The notes under the pieces: model-generated
Database searches by the model: none
Told to the model about the DNA's origin: nothing
The model's input: the letters and a program-made list of their open reading frames with translations, nothing else
Source of the DNA: Pyxidicoccus trucidator
GTDB lineage: Bacteria > Myxococcota > Myxococcia > Myxococcales > Myxococcaceae
Direction of reading: 5' to 3'
NCBI RefSeq assembly: GCF_010894435.1
Contig: NZ_JAAIXZ010000001.1
Location: forward strand, 1,270,322-1,334,321
DNA: 64,000 nucleotides
Part shown: one piece after another, positions 35,508 to 45,400 of the stretch
Layout: the number at the start of each line of letters is the position of its first letter
How positions within the stretch are numbered: position 1 is the first letter of the stretch
Made by a program: the position numbers and the translations under genes

Positions 35508-35531
35508 AGCCCCGCGTCCCCGGGCGCGGCT
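35508..35531. terminator. hairpin between convergent retron and RCC1 genes
   Basis: CCGCG (35512-35516) pairs with CGCGG (35525-35529) within a 24-bp convergent gap, with flanking AGC/CT extending the stem imperfectly. No U-run. Plausible shared terminator. Confidence 0.4.
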
Positions 35532-38500
35532 CAGGGCAGCGATACCGTGCCGGGAGAGTAGCGCGTCCCCGGCACGCCCAGGCCGAGCGTGCCGTGGAGG
35601 TTGCTGCCCCAGCTCAGCACGGTGCCGTCGTCCAGCATCGCCACGGAGAAGTCGCCGCCGGCCGCCACGCGCGCGGCGGTCGCCGCTCCCTTCACGGGCA
35701 CGGGCTCGAACCGGTGGGTGCTGTCGCCGTTGCCGAGCTGGCCGTGCGAGTTGCGGCCCCACGTCCAGATGGCGCCCTGCTCGCTCACCGCGAGCGAGTG
35801 CCGGCTTCCGGTGCTGATGGCCTTCACCCCCACCAGGCCCGGCACGACATCCGGAGTGATTCGCGGCTTGCCGCCGCCGAGCTGTCCGAAGCTGTTGTCG
35901 CCCCACGTCCACACCGTGCCGTCCCCGAGCAGCGCCAGCGAGTGGTATGCGCCGGCCTGGACCTGCAGCACTCCGCCCGGCCCCTGCACCGGGACGCGCG
36001 TGTAGCGGTTGGTGGTGCTGCCGTCGCCCAGCTGCCCGCTGGAGTTGCGCCCCCAGGCCACCATGGCGCCGTCCTCGAGCACCACCAGCGAGTGGTAGTC
36101 GCCACCCGCCACGGACATCGCCTCCTCGATGCCCTCCACCTGCACGGGCGCGAGGCGCTGCTCGGCCGTCCCGTCCCCGAGCTGTCCGAAGGCGTTGTAG
36201 CCCCAGGCCCACACGGTGCCGTCCCCGCGCACCGCCAGCGAGTGGTACGCACCCGCGGCGATGGCCCTCACGCCCGACAGACCGGGCACCCGCACCGGCT
36301 CCCTCCGGGCGGTGTTGGTGCCGTCGCCCAGCTGTCCGAAGCCGTTGCCGCCCCACGCCCACACGGTGCCGTCATGGCGCAGCGCCAGCGAGTGCTGCGC
36401 GCCCGACGCTATCTGCCACACGTCCGTCAGGTCCTTGACGGGGACGGGCACGGACCGGTCCTCCGTGGTGCCGTCGCCGAGCTGCCCGTAGGCGTTGTCG
36501 CCCCAGGCGTGCACCGTGTTGTCCGCCAGCAGCACCAGCGCGTGCTGGTGCCAGGCGCGCACGTCCAGCACCGAGGGGCGAATCTTCGGCCCCTGCACCT
36601 TCACCTCCACGGGCTCCAGGCGCGGGCCCGCGGCCATGTCCCCCAGCTGCCCGTACTCGTGACTGCCCCAGGAGCGCACGCCGCCGTCGTGCAGGAGCGC
36701 CAGGGAGTGGTGCTCGCCCGCGGCCACGGCCACCACGTCCTGCAGGTCCGGCAGCTGCTTCGGCACCATCACCGCCGAGTAGCCGCCGACGCCCAGCTGG
36801 CCGAAGCTGCTGTCTCCCCAGGCCCACACCGTGCCGTCCCCGCGCACCGCCAGCACGTGGTGCGCGCCCGCGGACACGGCGCTGACGCCCTCCAGCCCGG
36901 ACACCCGCACCGGCGTGCTCCGAGGCTGGTTGGTGCCATCGCCCAGCTGCCCGGACGGGTTCGTCCCCCAGGACCACACGGTGCCGTCCTCGCGCACCGC
37001 CAGCGAGAAGGCGCGCCCCGCGGAGATGGACACCCCGCCCGACAGCGCCTTCACCTGCGCCGGAGACGGCCGGCTCGTGGTGCTGCCATCGCCGAGCTGG
37101 CCGGCTTCGTTGGCACCCCAGGCCCACACCGTGCCGTCCTCGCCCAGGCCCAGGCCGTGCGTGTCGCCCAGCGCCACCGCCACCATGCCGGAGAGGCCCT
37201 TGAGCTGCATGGGCGTGGAGCGGTCCACCGTGGTGCCGTCGCCGAGCTGTCCCTGGAGGTTGCCGCCCCAGCTCCAGGCGGAGCCGTCCGCGCGCAGCGC
37301 CAGCGACGAGTCTCCACCCGCCGCGACAGCCACCATGCCCGACAGGCCCTCCACCATCGTCGGCGTGGTGCGCGTGGCGACGGTGGTGCCGTTGCCCAGC
37401 TGACCCCGGTTGTTGGCGCCCCAGGCCCACACCGTGCCGTCACATGCCAGCGCCAGCGTGTGCTGCAGGCCCGAGGAGACGGAGCGGACGCAGGGCACTC
37501 CCTGCACGGAGACGGGACCGGCGCGGTGGATGGCGGAGCCGTCCCCCAGCTGCCCGGAGGCGTTCTGCCCCCAGCCCACCGCCGAGCCGTCGCCACGCAC
37601 CAGCAGCGAGTGCGAGCGGCCGGCCGCCAGTCGCTGCTCCCGGCCGAAGCCCCGCACCGGCACCGGCACCGCGCTCCACCCCGCGACGCCGAGTCCCAGC
37701 TGGCCGAAGCGGTTGTAGCCCCACGCGCGCACCGTGCCGTCCTGGCCCAGCGCCAGCACGTGCAGGTAGCTGGAGCCCAGCGACGCCACCCCCGACACTC
37801 CCGGCACCGTCACGGGCGACAGGCGCGAGGTGAGCGTGCCGTCCCCCACCTGGCCGTAGCCATTGGAGCCCCAGGCGCGCAGCGTGCCGTCCCCATGGCG
37901 CGCCATGGAGTGGAAGCGCCCGGCACCGACGGAGGTGATGGCCGCCAGCCCGGGCACCTTCACCGGACGGAAGCGGCCCGCCGTGGTGCCGTCGCCCAGC
38001 TGCCCCTCGGCGTTGTCGCCCCAGGCCCACACCGAGCCGTCCGAGAGCGCCGCCAGCGAGTGCGCGGAGCCCGCGGCCACGGACACCACGCCCGTCAGGT
38101 CCGGCACCTTCACCGGCACCAGGCGCTGCGCCCCGGCGCCGTCGCCCAGCTGGCCGTAGTAGCCCTCACCCCACGCCCACACCGTGCCGTCCTCGCACAG
38201 GGCCAGCGAGAAGTACGTGCCCGCTGCCACCGCCTTCACCTTCGTCAGCGCCGACACACGCACCGGCACCAGCCGATTCACCGTGGTGCCGTCGCCCAGC
38301 TGCCCCAGCGCGTTGTAGCCCCAGGCCCACACGAGGCCGTCCTCCGTCAGCGCCAGCGCGTGGCTGCCGCCCGCGGCCACCGCCTTCACCTTCGTCAGCC
38401 CCGGCACCTGCCCGGGCACCGAGCGGTCCCGCGTGGAGCCGTCGCCGAGCTGCCCGGACGCGTTGCGCCCCCACGTCCACACCGTGCCGTCCTTGCGCAG

Positions 38501-39907
38501 GGCCAGCGAGTGGTGGCTGGCCGCGGCGACGGAAGTCACCACGCCGCCCACGGCCACCCGCACCGCGCCGGCGCGCTCGGCGAGGGTGCCGTCACCCAGC
38601 TGGCCATAGTTGTTGCGGCCCCACGCCAGCACCGTGCCGTCGGAGAGCGCGGCCAGGGAGTGGAAGGTGCCAGAGGCCACGGACGTCACGCCGGACAGGC
38701 GCAGCACCGGCTCCGGGGAGAGGTGCCGCTCGGAGCCGCCATGGCCGAGCTGCCCGGAGGCGCCACCGCCCCAGGCCCAGAGCGAGCCGTCCGCGCGCGA
38801 CACCACCGCGTGCTGCGGCCCCGCCACCAGCGCCGTCACCGCGGCCAGCCCCTGCACGGCCACCGGCGTGGTGCGCTCGGAGGTGGTGCCGTCGCCGAGC
38901 TGCCCGGACGCGTTGTAGCCCCACGCGAGCAGGGTGCCCGTCTTGCGCAGCACCAGCGAGCCGGAGTCCTGCGCGGCCACGGCCTTCGCATCCGCGATGC
39001 CCGGCACCTGCACGGGCGTGGTGCTGTCCGTCCCCGTGTCGTTGCCCAGCTGGCCGGAGGAGTTGCCTCCCCACGCCCACACCGAGCCGTCCGTGCGCAG
39101 CGCCACCACGTGGTAGGTGCCCGCGGCCACGCTGGTGATGCCGTTGAGCCCGGGCACACTCACGGGCTTCAAGCGCTGGGTGAAGGTGCCATCGCCCAGC
39201 TGGCCGGAGCTGTTGGCGCCCCAGGCCCACACCATGCCGTCCCCACGCACCGCCACGGTGAAGTCAAAGCCGGCGGCGAGCGCCACCACCTGCGTCAGGC
39301 CGGGCACCTGCTCGGGCCTGGGGCCGACCTCCGTGTGGCCACGGCCCAGCTGCCCGTAGAAGTTGGTGCCCCACGTCCACACGGTTCCGTCCGCGCGCAG
39401 CGCCAGCGAGTGGAAGTCGCCCGCCGCCACCGCCACCACGTCCGCCAGCTCCGCCACGGGCCTGGGGGTTGCGCGGTCCGTGAAGGTGCCGTCGCCGAGC
39501 TGGCCGGAGGAGTTGCTCCCCCACGTCCACACCGTCCCGTCCGCGCGCAGCGCCAGCGAGTGCGAGTCCCCCGCCGCCACCGCCACCACCTCCGCCAACT
39601 CCGGTACCTGGGTCGGTACGAGGCGCTGGAAGGACGCCTCGCCCAGGCCCAGCTGGCCGGAGCCGTTGGCGCCCCAGGCCCACACGGTGCCTCCGGGGGC
39701 GACGTGGAGCGAGTGCTGTGCGCCCGCGGCCAGCCGGGATGGAGGGCCCTGGGGCGCCAGGCGCTGGAGTCGGGGCGTGAGCGTGGGTGACGCGGCGGAG
39801 GCGCCGTTCCCAGCGGGGCTCGGCTCGCGTCCGCAGCCGGCCATCAGCAGGGCGCCCAGCAGCAACCCCCACAGGGCGCGAGCTCCCGCGTTCATGTCCT
39901 TGCGCAT
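35531..39907 (-). CDS. 28-repeat RCC1 beta-propeller lipoprotein
   Basis: A 1458-aa lipoprotein: signal peptide ending LLMAGC within 25 residues, a short Ser/Ala/Pro linker, then RCC1-type repeats to the C-terminus. I count 28 copies of the core W-W/S-WG-N-GQLG pattern (for example VWAWGANGSGQLG), each about 50 residues; only the last (GTLG) and one GQVG deviate. Because an RCC1 propeller needs seven blades, 28 predicts four full propellers in tandem. ATG 39907 has GGAGGAAG upstream. Function unknown; a surface-exposed binding scaffold is likely. Confidence 0.93.
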   Translation of the reverse strand: MRKDMNAGARALWGLLLGALLMAGCGREPSPAGNGASAASPTLTPRLQRLAPQGPPSRLAAGAQHSLHVAPGGTVWAWGANGSGQLGLGEASFQRLVPTQVPELAEVVAVAAGDSHSLALRADGTVWTWGSNSSGQLGDGTFTDRATPRPVAELADVVAVAAGDFHSLALRADGTVWTWGTNFYGQLGRGHTEVGPRPEQVPGLTQVVALAAGFDFTVAVRGDGMVWAWGANSSGQLGDGTFTQRLKPVSVPGLNGITSVAAGTYHVVALRTDGSVWAWGGNSSGQLGNDTGTDSTTPVQVPGIADAKAVAAQDSGSLVLRKTGTLLAWGYNASGQLGDGTTSERTTPVAVQGLAAVTALVAGPQHAVVSRADGSLWAWGGGASGQLGHGGSERHLSPEPVLRLSGVTSVASGTFHSLAALSDGTVLAWGRNNYGQLGDGTLAERAGAVRVAVGGVVTSVAAASHHSLALRKDGTVWTWGRNASGQLGDGSTRDRSVPGQVPGLTKVKAVAAGGSHALALTEDGLVWAWGYNALGQLGDGTTVNRLVPVRVSALTKVKAVAAGTYFSLALCEDGTVWAWGEGYYGQLGDGAGAQRLVPVKVPDLTGVVSVAAGSAHSLAALSDGSVWAWGDNAEGQLGDGTTAGRFRPVKVPGLAAITSVGAGRFHSMARHGDGTLRAWGSNGYGQVGDGTLTSRLSPVTVPGVSGVASLGSSYLHVLALGQDGTVRAWGYNRFGQLGLGVAGWSAVPVPVRGFGREQRLAAGRSHSLLVRGDGSAVGWGQNASGQLGDGSAIHRAGPVSVQGVPCVRSVSSGLQHTLALACDGTVWAWGANNRGQLGNGTTVATRTTPTMVEGLSGMVAVAAGGDSSLALRADGSAWSWGGNLQGQLGDGTTVDRSTPMQLKGLSGMVAVALGDTHGLGLGEDGTVWAWGANEAGQLGDGSTTSRPSPAQVKALSGGVSISAGRAFSLAVREDGTVWSWGTNPSGQLGDGTNQPRSTPVRVSGLEGVSAVSAGAHHVLAVRGDGTVWAWGDSSFGQLGVGGYSAVMVPKQLPDLQDVVAVAAGEHHSLALLHDGGVRSWGSHEYGQLGDMAAGPRLEPVEVKVQGPKIRPSVLDVRAWHQHALVLLADNTVHAWGDNAYGQLGDGTTEDRSVPVPVKDLTDVWQIASGAQHSLALRHDGTVWAWGGNGFGQLGDGTNTARREPVRVPGLSGVRAIAAGAYHSLAVRGDGTVWAWGYNAFGQLGDGTAEQRLAPVQVEGIEEAMSVAGGDYHSLVVLEDGAMVAWGRNSSGQLGDGSTTNRYTRVPVQGPGGVLQVQAGAYHSLALLGDGTVWTWGDNSFGQLGGGKPRITPDVVPGLVGVKAISTGSRHSLAVSEQGAIWTWGRNSHGQLGNGDSTHRFEPVPVKGAATAARVAAGGDFSVAMLDDGTVLSWGSNLHGTLGLGVPGTRYSPGTVSLP

Positions 39908-40201
39908 CGGTTCTTCCTCCGGTGTGGGAGCACGTCGGCCTGGCGGCTCGCGTCGTCACACGAGAGGCGGAGCGCCAGGGGCCGTCCGGCGGGCCGTGTA
40001 TACGGCCAAACCTCGTCTCCTTGTACCGCGAGAACGACCCTTGGCGCCCCTCCTGGCAGCCAGCTGTCACCGGGTTGCAGGAGGAGCCCCGACTCCGCGC
40101 GGCGCTGACACAGGGGCCCGGAGGTGGGCAGGCTCCCACCTTGCGCCGGGTCTACACTTCTTCACGGGGATTGCGTTGCGGCACCGGGGGGGCGGGGGAC
40201 T

Positions 40202-41608
40202 ATGGGAGTCGCCATGGACTCGTTGGTTCGCTTCGCCGTCTTCGCCGTCGTCACCGGCCTCGTCACGCTGCTCGCCCACCTCTATCTCTACCGCCGCATC
40301 TTCGTGGACACGTCGGAGAATCCCCGGTGGCGGCGCCTGGGCATGTGGGTGATGGCGGCGCTGGCCGTGCCGCTCGTGCTGTCCTGGTCCGTGACGCGCT
40401 TCCTGCCCATGGACACCACCTTCGCCGTGGCCACCGCCGTCTGGACGTGGATGGGCGCGGCGACGTACCTCCTCTTCGCCTTCTGGGTGCTGGGCGGCGC
40501 GCGGCGGGTGGTGGGGTGGGTGCGGAGGACCACGGGCGGAGAGGGGAAGGCCGCGCCCATGACGGCTCCGGTGTCTGTGGAAGCGCCTGACGCGGTGGAG
40601 GCGAGGGCCGCGGCGGGAATGGGCACCGCTTCCATGACGCCCCATGCGGTGGAGGCACGAGACTCATCGGCGGGGATGGGCCTGGCCACCGCAGCGGCTC
40701 GGGTGCCCTCGATGATGTCGTCGGAAGAGGCCGCGCCGCTGGCCCTCGTCGGGACGCCAGCCCTCTCAGGCCCCGTGGACCTGGAGCGCCGCCGCTTCCT
40801 CGCCCGGGCCACCGCGGGCGGGGCGGTGCTGGCCTCGGCCGGCGTGACGGGCTTCGGCGTGTGGCAGGCCTTCCATGAGCCGGTGGTGAGCGAGGTGGCG
40901 GTGCGCCTCCCCGGGCTGCCTCGCGCGCTGGACGGCTTCACGATTGTCCACCTCAGCGACATCCACGTGGGCCCCGTCATCCGGCGCCGCTTCATGGACG
41001 AATTGGTGTCCCGCTGCGACGCGCTGCGTCCGGACCTCGTGTGCATCACCGGGGACCTGGTGGACGGGCACGTGCCGTCGCTGGCCCCGGCGGTGTCCGC
41101 GCTCGCCAATCTGAAGGCGCGCCATGGCGCGTACTTCGTCACCGGCAACCACGAGTACTACTGGAATGCCGCCGCCTGGTCGGAGGCGCTGGAGCGCATG
41201 GGCATCCACGTGCTGCGCAACCGCCATGTGCGCATTGGCGATGCGGCGGCCTCGTTCGACCTGGTGGGCGTGGATGACTGGGCCGCCCGACGCGGGCCGC
41301 AGGGGTATGACCTGGACGCCGCAATCGCTGGCAGGGATGGCGAGCGAGCGTCCGTGCTGCTCGCACACCAGCCCTCCAACTGGAGCGAGGCGGCGAAGGC
41401 GGGCATGGGGCTCCAGCTCTCCGGGCACACCCACGGCGGGCAGTTCTTTCCCTTCACGCTCGCGGTGGCCGCCATCTGGCAACATGACGCGGGCCACTTC
41501 CAGACAGGCGACAGCCATCTCTATGTCAGCCGGGGAACAGGCTTCTGGGGTCCCCCTCTGCGCGTGGGCTCACCGCCAGAGATTGTCAAGGTAACCCTGA
41601 TGGCATGA
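40202..41608 (+). CDS. membrane-anchored metallophosphoesterase (YaeI-like)
   Basis: About 468 aa. Three to four N-terminal membrane helices (residues about 5-110), a variable Ala/Glu-rich linker, then a twin-arginine-like segment RRRFLARATAGG with a hydrophobic stretch, and a calcineurin-type phosphoesterase from about residue 240. Metal ligands: VHLSDIHVG, ITGDLVDG, GNHEYYW and SGHTHGGQF, all complete. It resembles bacterial YaeI/YkuE enzymes acting on lipid phosphates (family knowledge; the substrate here is unknown). ATG 40202 or 40214; the latter has GGGAG six bases upstream. The upstream 294-bp divergent region holds promoters for this gene and the RCC1 gene, with no clear motif. Confidence 0.88.
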   Translation: MGVAMDSLVRFAVFAVVTGLVTLLAHLYLYRRIFVDTSENPRWRRLGMWVMAALAVPLVLSWSVTRFLPMDTTFAVATAVWTWMGAATYLLFAFWVLGGARRVVGWVRRTTGGEGKAAPMTAPVSVEAPDAVEARAAAGMGTASMTPHAVEARDSSAGMGLATAAARVPSMMSSEEAAPLALVGTPALSGPVDLERRRFLARATAGGAVLASAGVTGFGVWQAFHEPVVSEVAVRLPGLPRALDGFTIVHLSDIHVGPVIRRRFMDELVSRCDALRPDLVCITGDLVDGHVPSLAPAVSALANLKARHGAYFVTGNHEYYWNAAAWSEALERMGIHVLRNRHVRIGDAAASFDLVGVDDWAARRGPQGYDLDAAIAGRDGERASVLLAHQPSNWSEAAKAGMGLQLSGHTHGGQFFPFTLAVAAIWQHDAGHFQTGDSHLYVSRGTGFWGPPLRVGSPPEIVKVTLMA

Positions 41609-41627
41609 GGTATAGAGTTGCATTGGC

Positions 41628-42260
41628 ATGGGTAAGGAACCAGCACAGCGGGAAATCAAACAGGAGCGCGCGGCGCGCACGCGGGTGGAAATCCTCGAAG
41701 CGGCCATCAACCTGTTCTCACGCAGGGGCTTCCTCGCCACGACGATGGCGGACCTGTCCCGCGCCATCCGCATGACGCCCGGCGCGCTGTACTGGCACTT
41801 CCCGACAAAGGAAGACCTGCTGCTGGCGTCGATTGAAGAGCTGCACCAGCGCTGCGTCCGCGAATTCACAGGCCACCTGCAGGACGCCCGCACGCTGCCC
41901 GCCCGGGAGCAGCTCCAGGCCTTCACCGAGCGCACCCAGGAGTTCCTGCGCTGCCACCGCGAGTACGGCATCTTCTTCGCCATGCTCGCCGCCGAGGCGG
42001 CCGAGTCGAATGACCGGGTGGCGGACGCCATCCGCGAGAAGCTGTCCCAGTACGCGAAGGTGCTGGAGGGCATCATCCGCCACGGGCAGAAGACGGGCGA
42101 GTTCCGCCAGGACGTGGATGCCCTGCACGCGGCGCACGGCCTCTTCGGCGGGTACATGGGCGTGCTGGTGCACCAGAACCTCTTCCGCGCCACGCTCAGC
42201 TATGACCCGCTGGTGTCCGCCCTGCAGAGCCTGATGTCGGTGGGAACCCAGACGCGGTAG
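41628..42260 (+). CDS. TetR/AcrR-family transcriptional regulator
   Basis: A 210-aa regulator. Helix-turn-helix in residues about 15-62 (RVEILEAAINLFSRRGFLAT, MTPGALYWHFPTKEDLL). The C-terminal domain is an all-helical ligand-binding part with FGGYMGVLVHQNL. It starts 19 bp after the metallophosphoesterase stop, so it may be co-transcribed and control that operon. The ligand is unknown. It faces a convergent lipoprotein gene across a strong terminator hairpin. Confidence 0.9.
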   Translation: MGKEPAQREIKQERAARTRVEILEAAINLFSRRGFLATTMADLSRAIRMTPGALYWHFPTKEDLLLASIEELHQRCVREFTGHLQDARTLPAREQLQAFTERTQEFLRCHREYGIFFAMLAAEAAESNDRVADAIREKLSQYAKVLEGIIRHGQKTGEFRQDVDALHAAHGLFGGYMGVLVHQNLFRATLSYDPLVSALQSLMSVGTQTR

Positions 42261-42368
42261 CGCCAGCGGCCGGCCGCGCATTCAGCCGGCGTGGCGCGGG
42301 GGCAATCCCTCCCGCCGCCGTGGGCGTGTGCCCCGAAACCAGACGCACTGCGTCCCCTGGAAACACAA

Positions 42369-42400
42369 CGGGCGACCCCTGACATGGCAGGGGTCGCCCG
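42369..42400. terminator. strong bidirectional terminator
   Basis: A 13-bp perfect stem (42369-42381 with 42388-42400, core GCGACCCCTG/CAGGGGTCGC) with loop ACATGG. It sits between the convergent TetR and amidohydrolase genes. The left flank is A-rich, giving a U-rich tail to minus-strand transcripts. Confidence 0.8.
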
Positions 42401-42440
42401 GGTAATTCCTCTCACCGCGCGGCCTGGGGCCGCGCCAGCC

Positions 42441-45400
42441 TCACGGCGCCGGAGTCGGCACGGTGATGACGTTGACCGCGCCCGGCGTGGACGTGGTGGT
42501 GAACACGAAGTCCACCGCGTTGACGTTGGTGTCGGCGGACCCGGCATTGCGGGACAGCGAGCCAGCCGCCGTGCCGCTGTCGGCCAGGGGCGTCGTGTCC
42601 GCGGTGCCCTCGCGGAAGTCGAACTTCTTCGTCGAGCCGGTGATGCTGGCCTGCGCGACGTTCCCCTCGTAGGCCAGCGAGTCGATGAGCGCGTCCTCCG
42701 TCGCATCGTAGATGCCCACACCGTCAGAGGCACCGTTCTGGACATAGTCCGTGGTGCCCTTCTGCAGCGTCTTCACTCCGGCGCGGCCGGCCAGGGGACC
42801 GACCACGTTGGCGGAGCCGACGACCAGGTACTCGCCCGGCGCCAGCGCTCCGCCGGTGACTTCGGACAGGGCAATCTTCTGGTAGCTCACCGGCGGGGCG
42901 GTGGTGGAGCTGCCGTTGACGAGCACGAGGAACAGGTTGGTCAGCGACACCGTCCTGGACGAGGAGTTGTAGAGCTCCACGAACTCGAGCGAGTCACCGG
43001 CACCGGGCATGTCGTAGTCCACCTCGTTGATGACCAGGCCCGCGCCCGCGGGGACATTCACCGTCACCTGGGACGTCTGGTCCACACCGCCGAAGCTCGC
43101 GGTAAGCACGGCCTGCGCCGGGGCCTCCAGGGCTGCCGCCGTGAAGGTGAACGTCGCCGTCGTCGCGGCGCGCGCCACGCGCACCGTGGCCGGCACCGAG
43201 CCCACGTCCGTCGCGGGCTCCAGCCTCAGCGCCACGTCCGTCTCGTCCGTCTGCGCGGGACGGTCCAGCGTCACCGTGAAGGTGAACGTCTTCGCCGCCA
43301 GCACCGTCGCCGTGGCCGGGGACAGCGTGGCCAGCTTCGGCGGCGGCGGCGTCACCGTGAGGTCCGCCTCACGGGTGATGCCGTACAGCGAGGCGGACAC
43401 CTTGCCCGCGCCCCCACCGGCCGCATCCGCGGTGAAGATGAAGGTGGCCTGCGTCTGCCCCATGGCCAGCGTCGCCGTGGCGGGCACCGAGCCGTAGCGC
43501 GTCACGCCCGTGCCCGGCAGGGCCGCCAGCGTCACGGTGGCGTCCGCCGGCGCGGGCCGGTCCACCGTCAGGGTGAACTCGCGGGTGGCACCGGCGTTCA
43601 CCGGGCCCGCCTCGTTCGCCACCACCGACACCAGCCGGGGGGCATCCTGGTCCAGCGTCACGGCGGTGCTGGCGCTGCTCTCTCCCAGCGTCGCCGTCAC
43701 CGTGCCGGCGGTGCCCGTGGCCTCCGCGCTCGCGGTGAAGGTGAAGGTCGCCTGCAGGGCATCCGCCGCCACCGGCGCCGTCGCGTTCGCGAAGGTGCCG
43801 AGGTCCGCGGGGTCCACGCTCAGCGCCAGGGTGGTGTTGGCCGGAGCCGGACGGTCCAGCGCCACGGTGAGCGTCACCGTGCCACCGGGCACCATCGTCA
43901 CCGTGGCGGGGTCGAGGCCCGTCACCGCGGGCTGCTCGTCCTGTCCCAGCACCCGCACCGCGGCCTGCAGCGAGGAGCTGCCCAGCGTCGCCGTGAGGGT
44001 GACGCTGGCGGCCTGGGCCACCGGGTTCAGCTTCACCGTCGCCGACGTCTGGCCCGCGGGGATGACCACCCCGCCGCCCACCGCGCCCAGCGCCGTGGAG
44101 TCACTGGAGGTGATGGCCACGGTGACGTCCTCGGGGAACGCGGACTCCATCGTCACCGTGAGCACCTGCGGGAAGGTGTCGCCCGAGGCGGAGCCCACGC
44201 GGATGTACGCACCGCCGCTGAAGCCCGTCAGCGCGGGCAGCGGCGGCAGCGGCAGGCGCATGTCGCGCGCGTTGCGCGGCAGCAGCTTGTACTCGTTGAA
44301 GGTGAAGGTCAGCACGCCCTTCAGGTTCGTGAAGCGGGTGCCCACCGTCTGCGCGGCGTTGACGTAGTCGAAGGCCTGGTCATCCACCTTGACGCCCGTG
44401 GTGGTGCCGTCGCCGTTCGGGTTCTCGTCGACGAAGAACTCGTCGAAGCTGTTCGGGGCGGTGGTGATGCTGACGTCGCGCAGCTCCAGCAGCACGGCGT
44501 CCAGCGCCTCGGCGCGAGGCCCACCGGTGCGCACCTCCTCGGAGCGGACCACCACGGGCTCCGGCAGCGGGTTGCCCGAGCTGACCTTGGTGTACGTCAC
44601 GTCCGTCAGCTCCAGCACGCCGCGGTAGAGCATCAGCGTCGCCTGGGTGATGTCCAGCCGGTCACCCAGGGCGAGGTCCGTCTTGGGAGCGAAGACGTAG
44701 ATGCCCGAGTACTCCACGCCCTTGCCCTGCGGCGGCGGGGAGGCCTGGATGAAGTAGCCGCTGGCGCTGGCATTCAGCGCGGTGACGATGACGTTGGACA
44801 CCGCCACCTTCGTGTTGAGCAGGGGGATGGCGCCGGCCACCGGCGTCTTCAGGTCATGGATGGTAGCGGGGCACGCGGCGCCATTGGGGTTGGCGACCGC
44901 GCACGGGTCACACGCGTCACCCTGCCCGTCCGCGTCCGTGTCCGTCTGGTCCACGTTGACCAGGTAGGGGCAGTTGTCGGCGGGAGACATCACACCGTCG
45001 CGGTCGGGGTCCGACGGGTCGGCGTTGGCGCAGGTGCCTCCGGCCTGCTCGGGGCAGCCGTCGCACACGTCGCCCTTGCCGTCCGCGTCGCCGTCCGCCT
45101 GGTTGGCGTTGGCCAGGAAGGGGCAGTTGTCGCGCCAGGTGGCCACGCCGTCGCCGTCATCGTCGGCGGGGTTGGCGGAGACGCAGGCGGTGCCGGCCTC
45201 CAGCGGGCACACGTCGCAGGCGTCGCCCTGACGGTCGCCGTCCGAGTCCACCTGCACGCCGTTGTCCACGGGGCGCACCGGGTTGAAGATGGCGGGGCAG
45301 TTGTCCGCGCTGTCCACGATGCCGTCGCCGTCCTTGTCGTCCGGACGGACCTCGCTCGTGTAGACGGTGGAGTTGTTGCGGGACGCCAGGAAGCGCTCGT

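Noticed and set aside
35594..39790. 1398-codon ORF on the plus strand opposite the RCC1 gene
   Set aside because: Antisense shadow produced by GC-rich third positions and repeats; His/Arg/Gln-rich with no domain, while the minus strand encodes clear RCC1 repeats with a lipobox.
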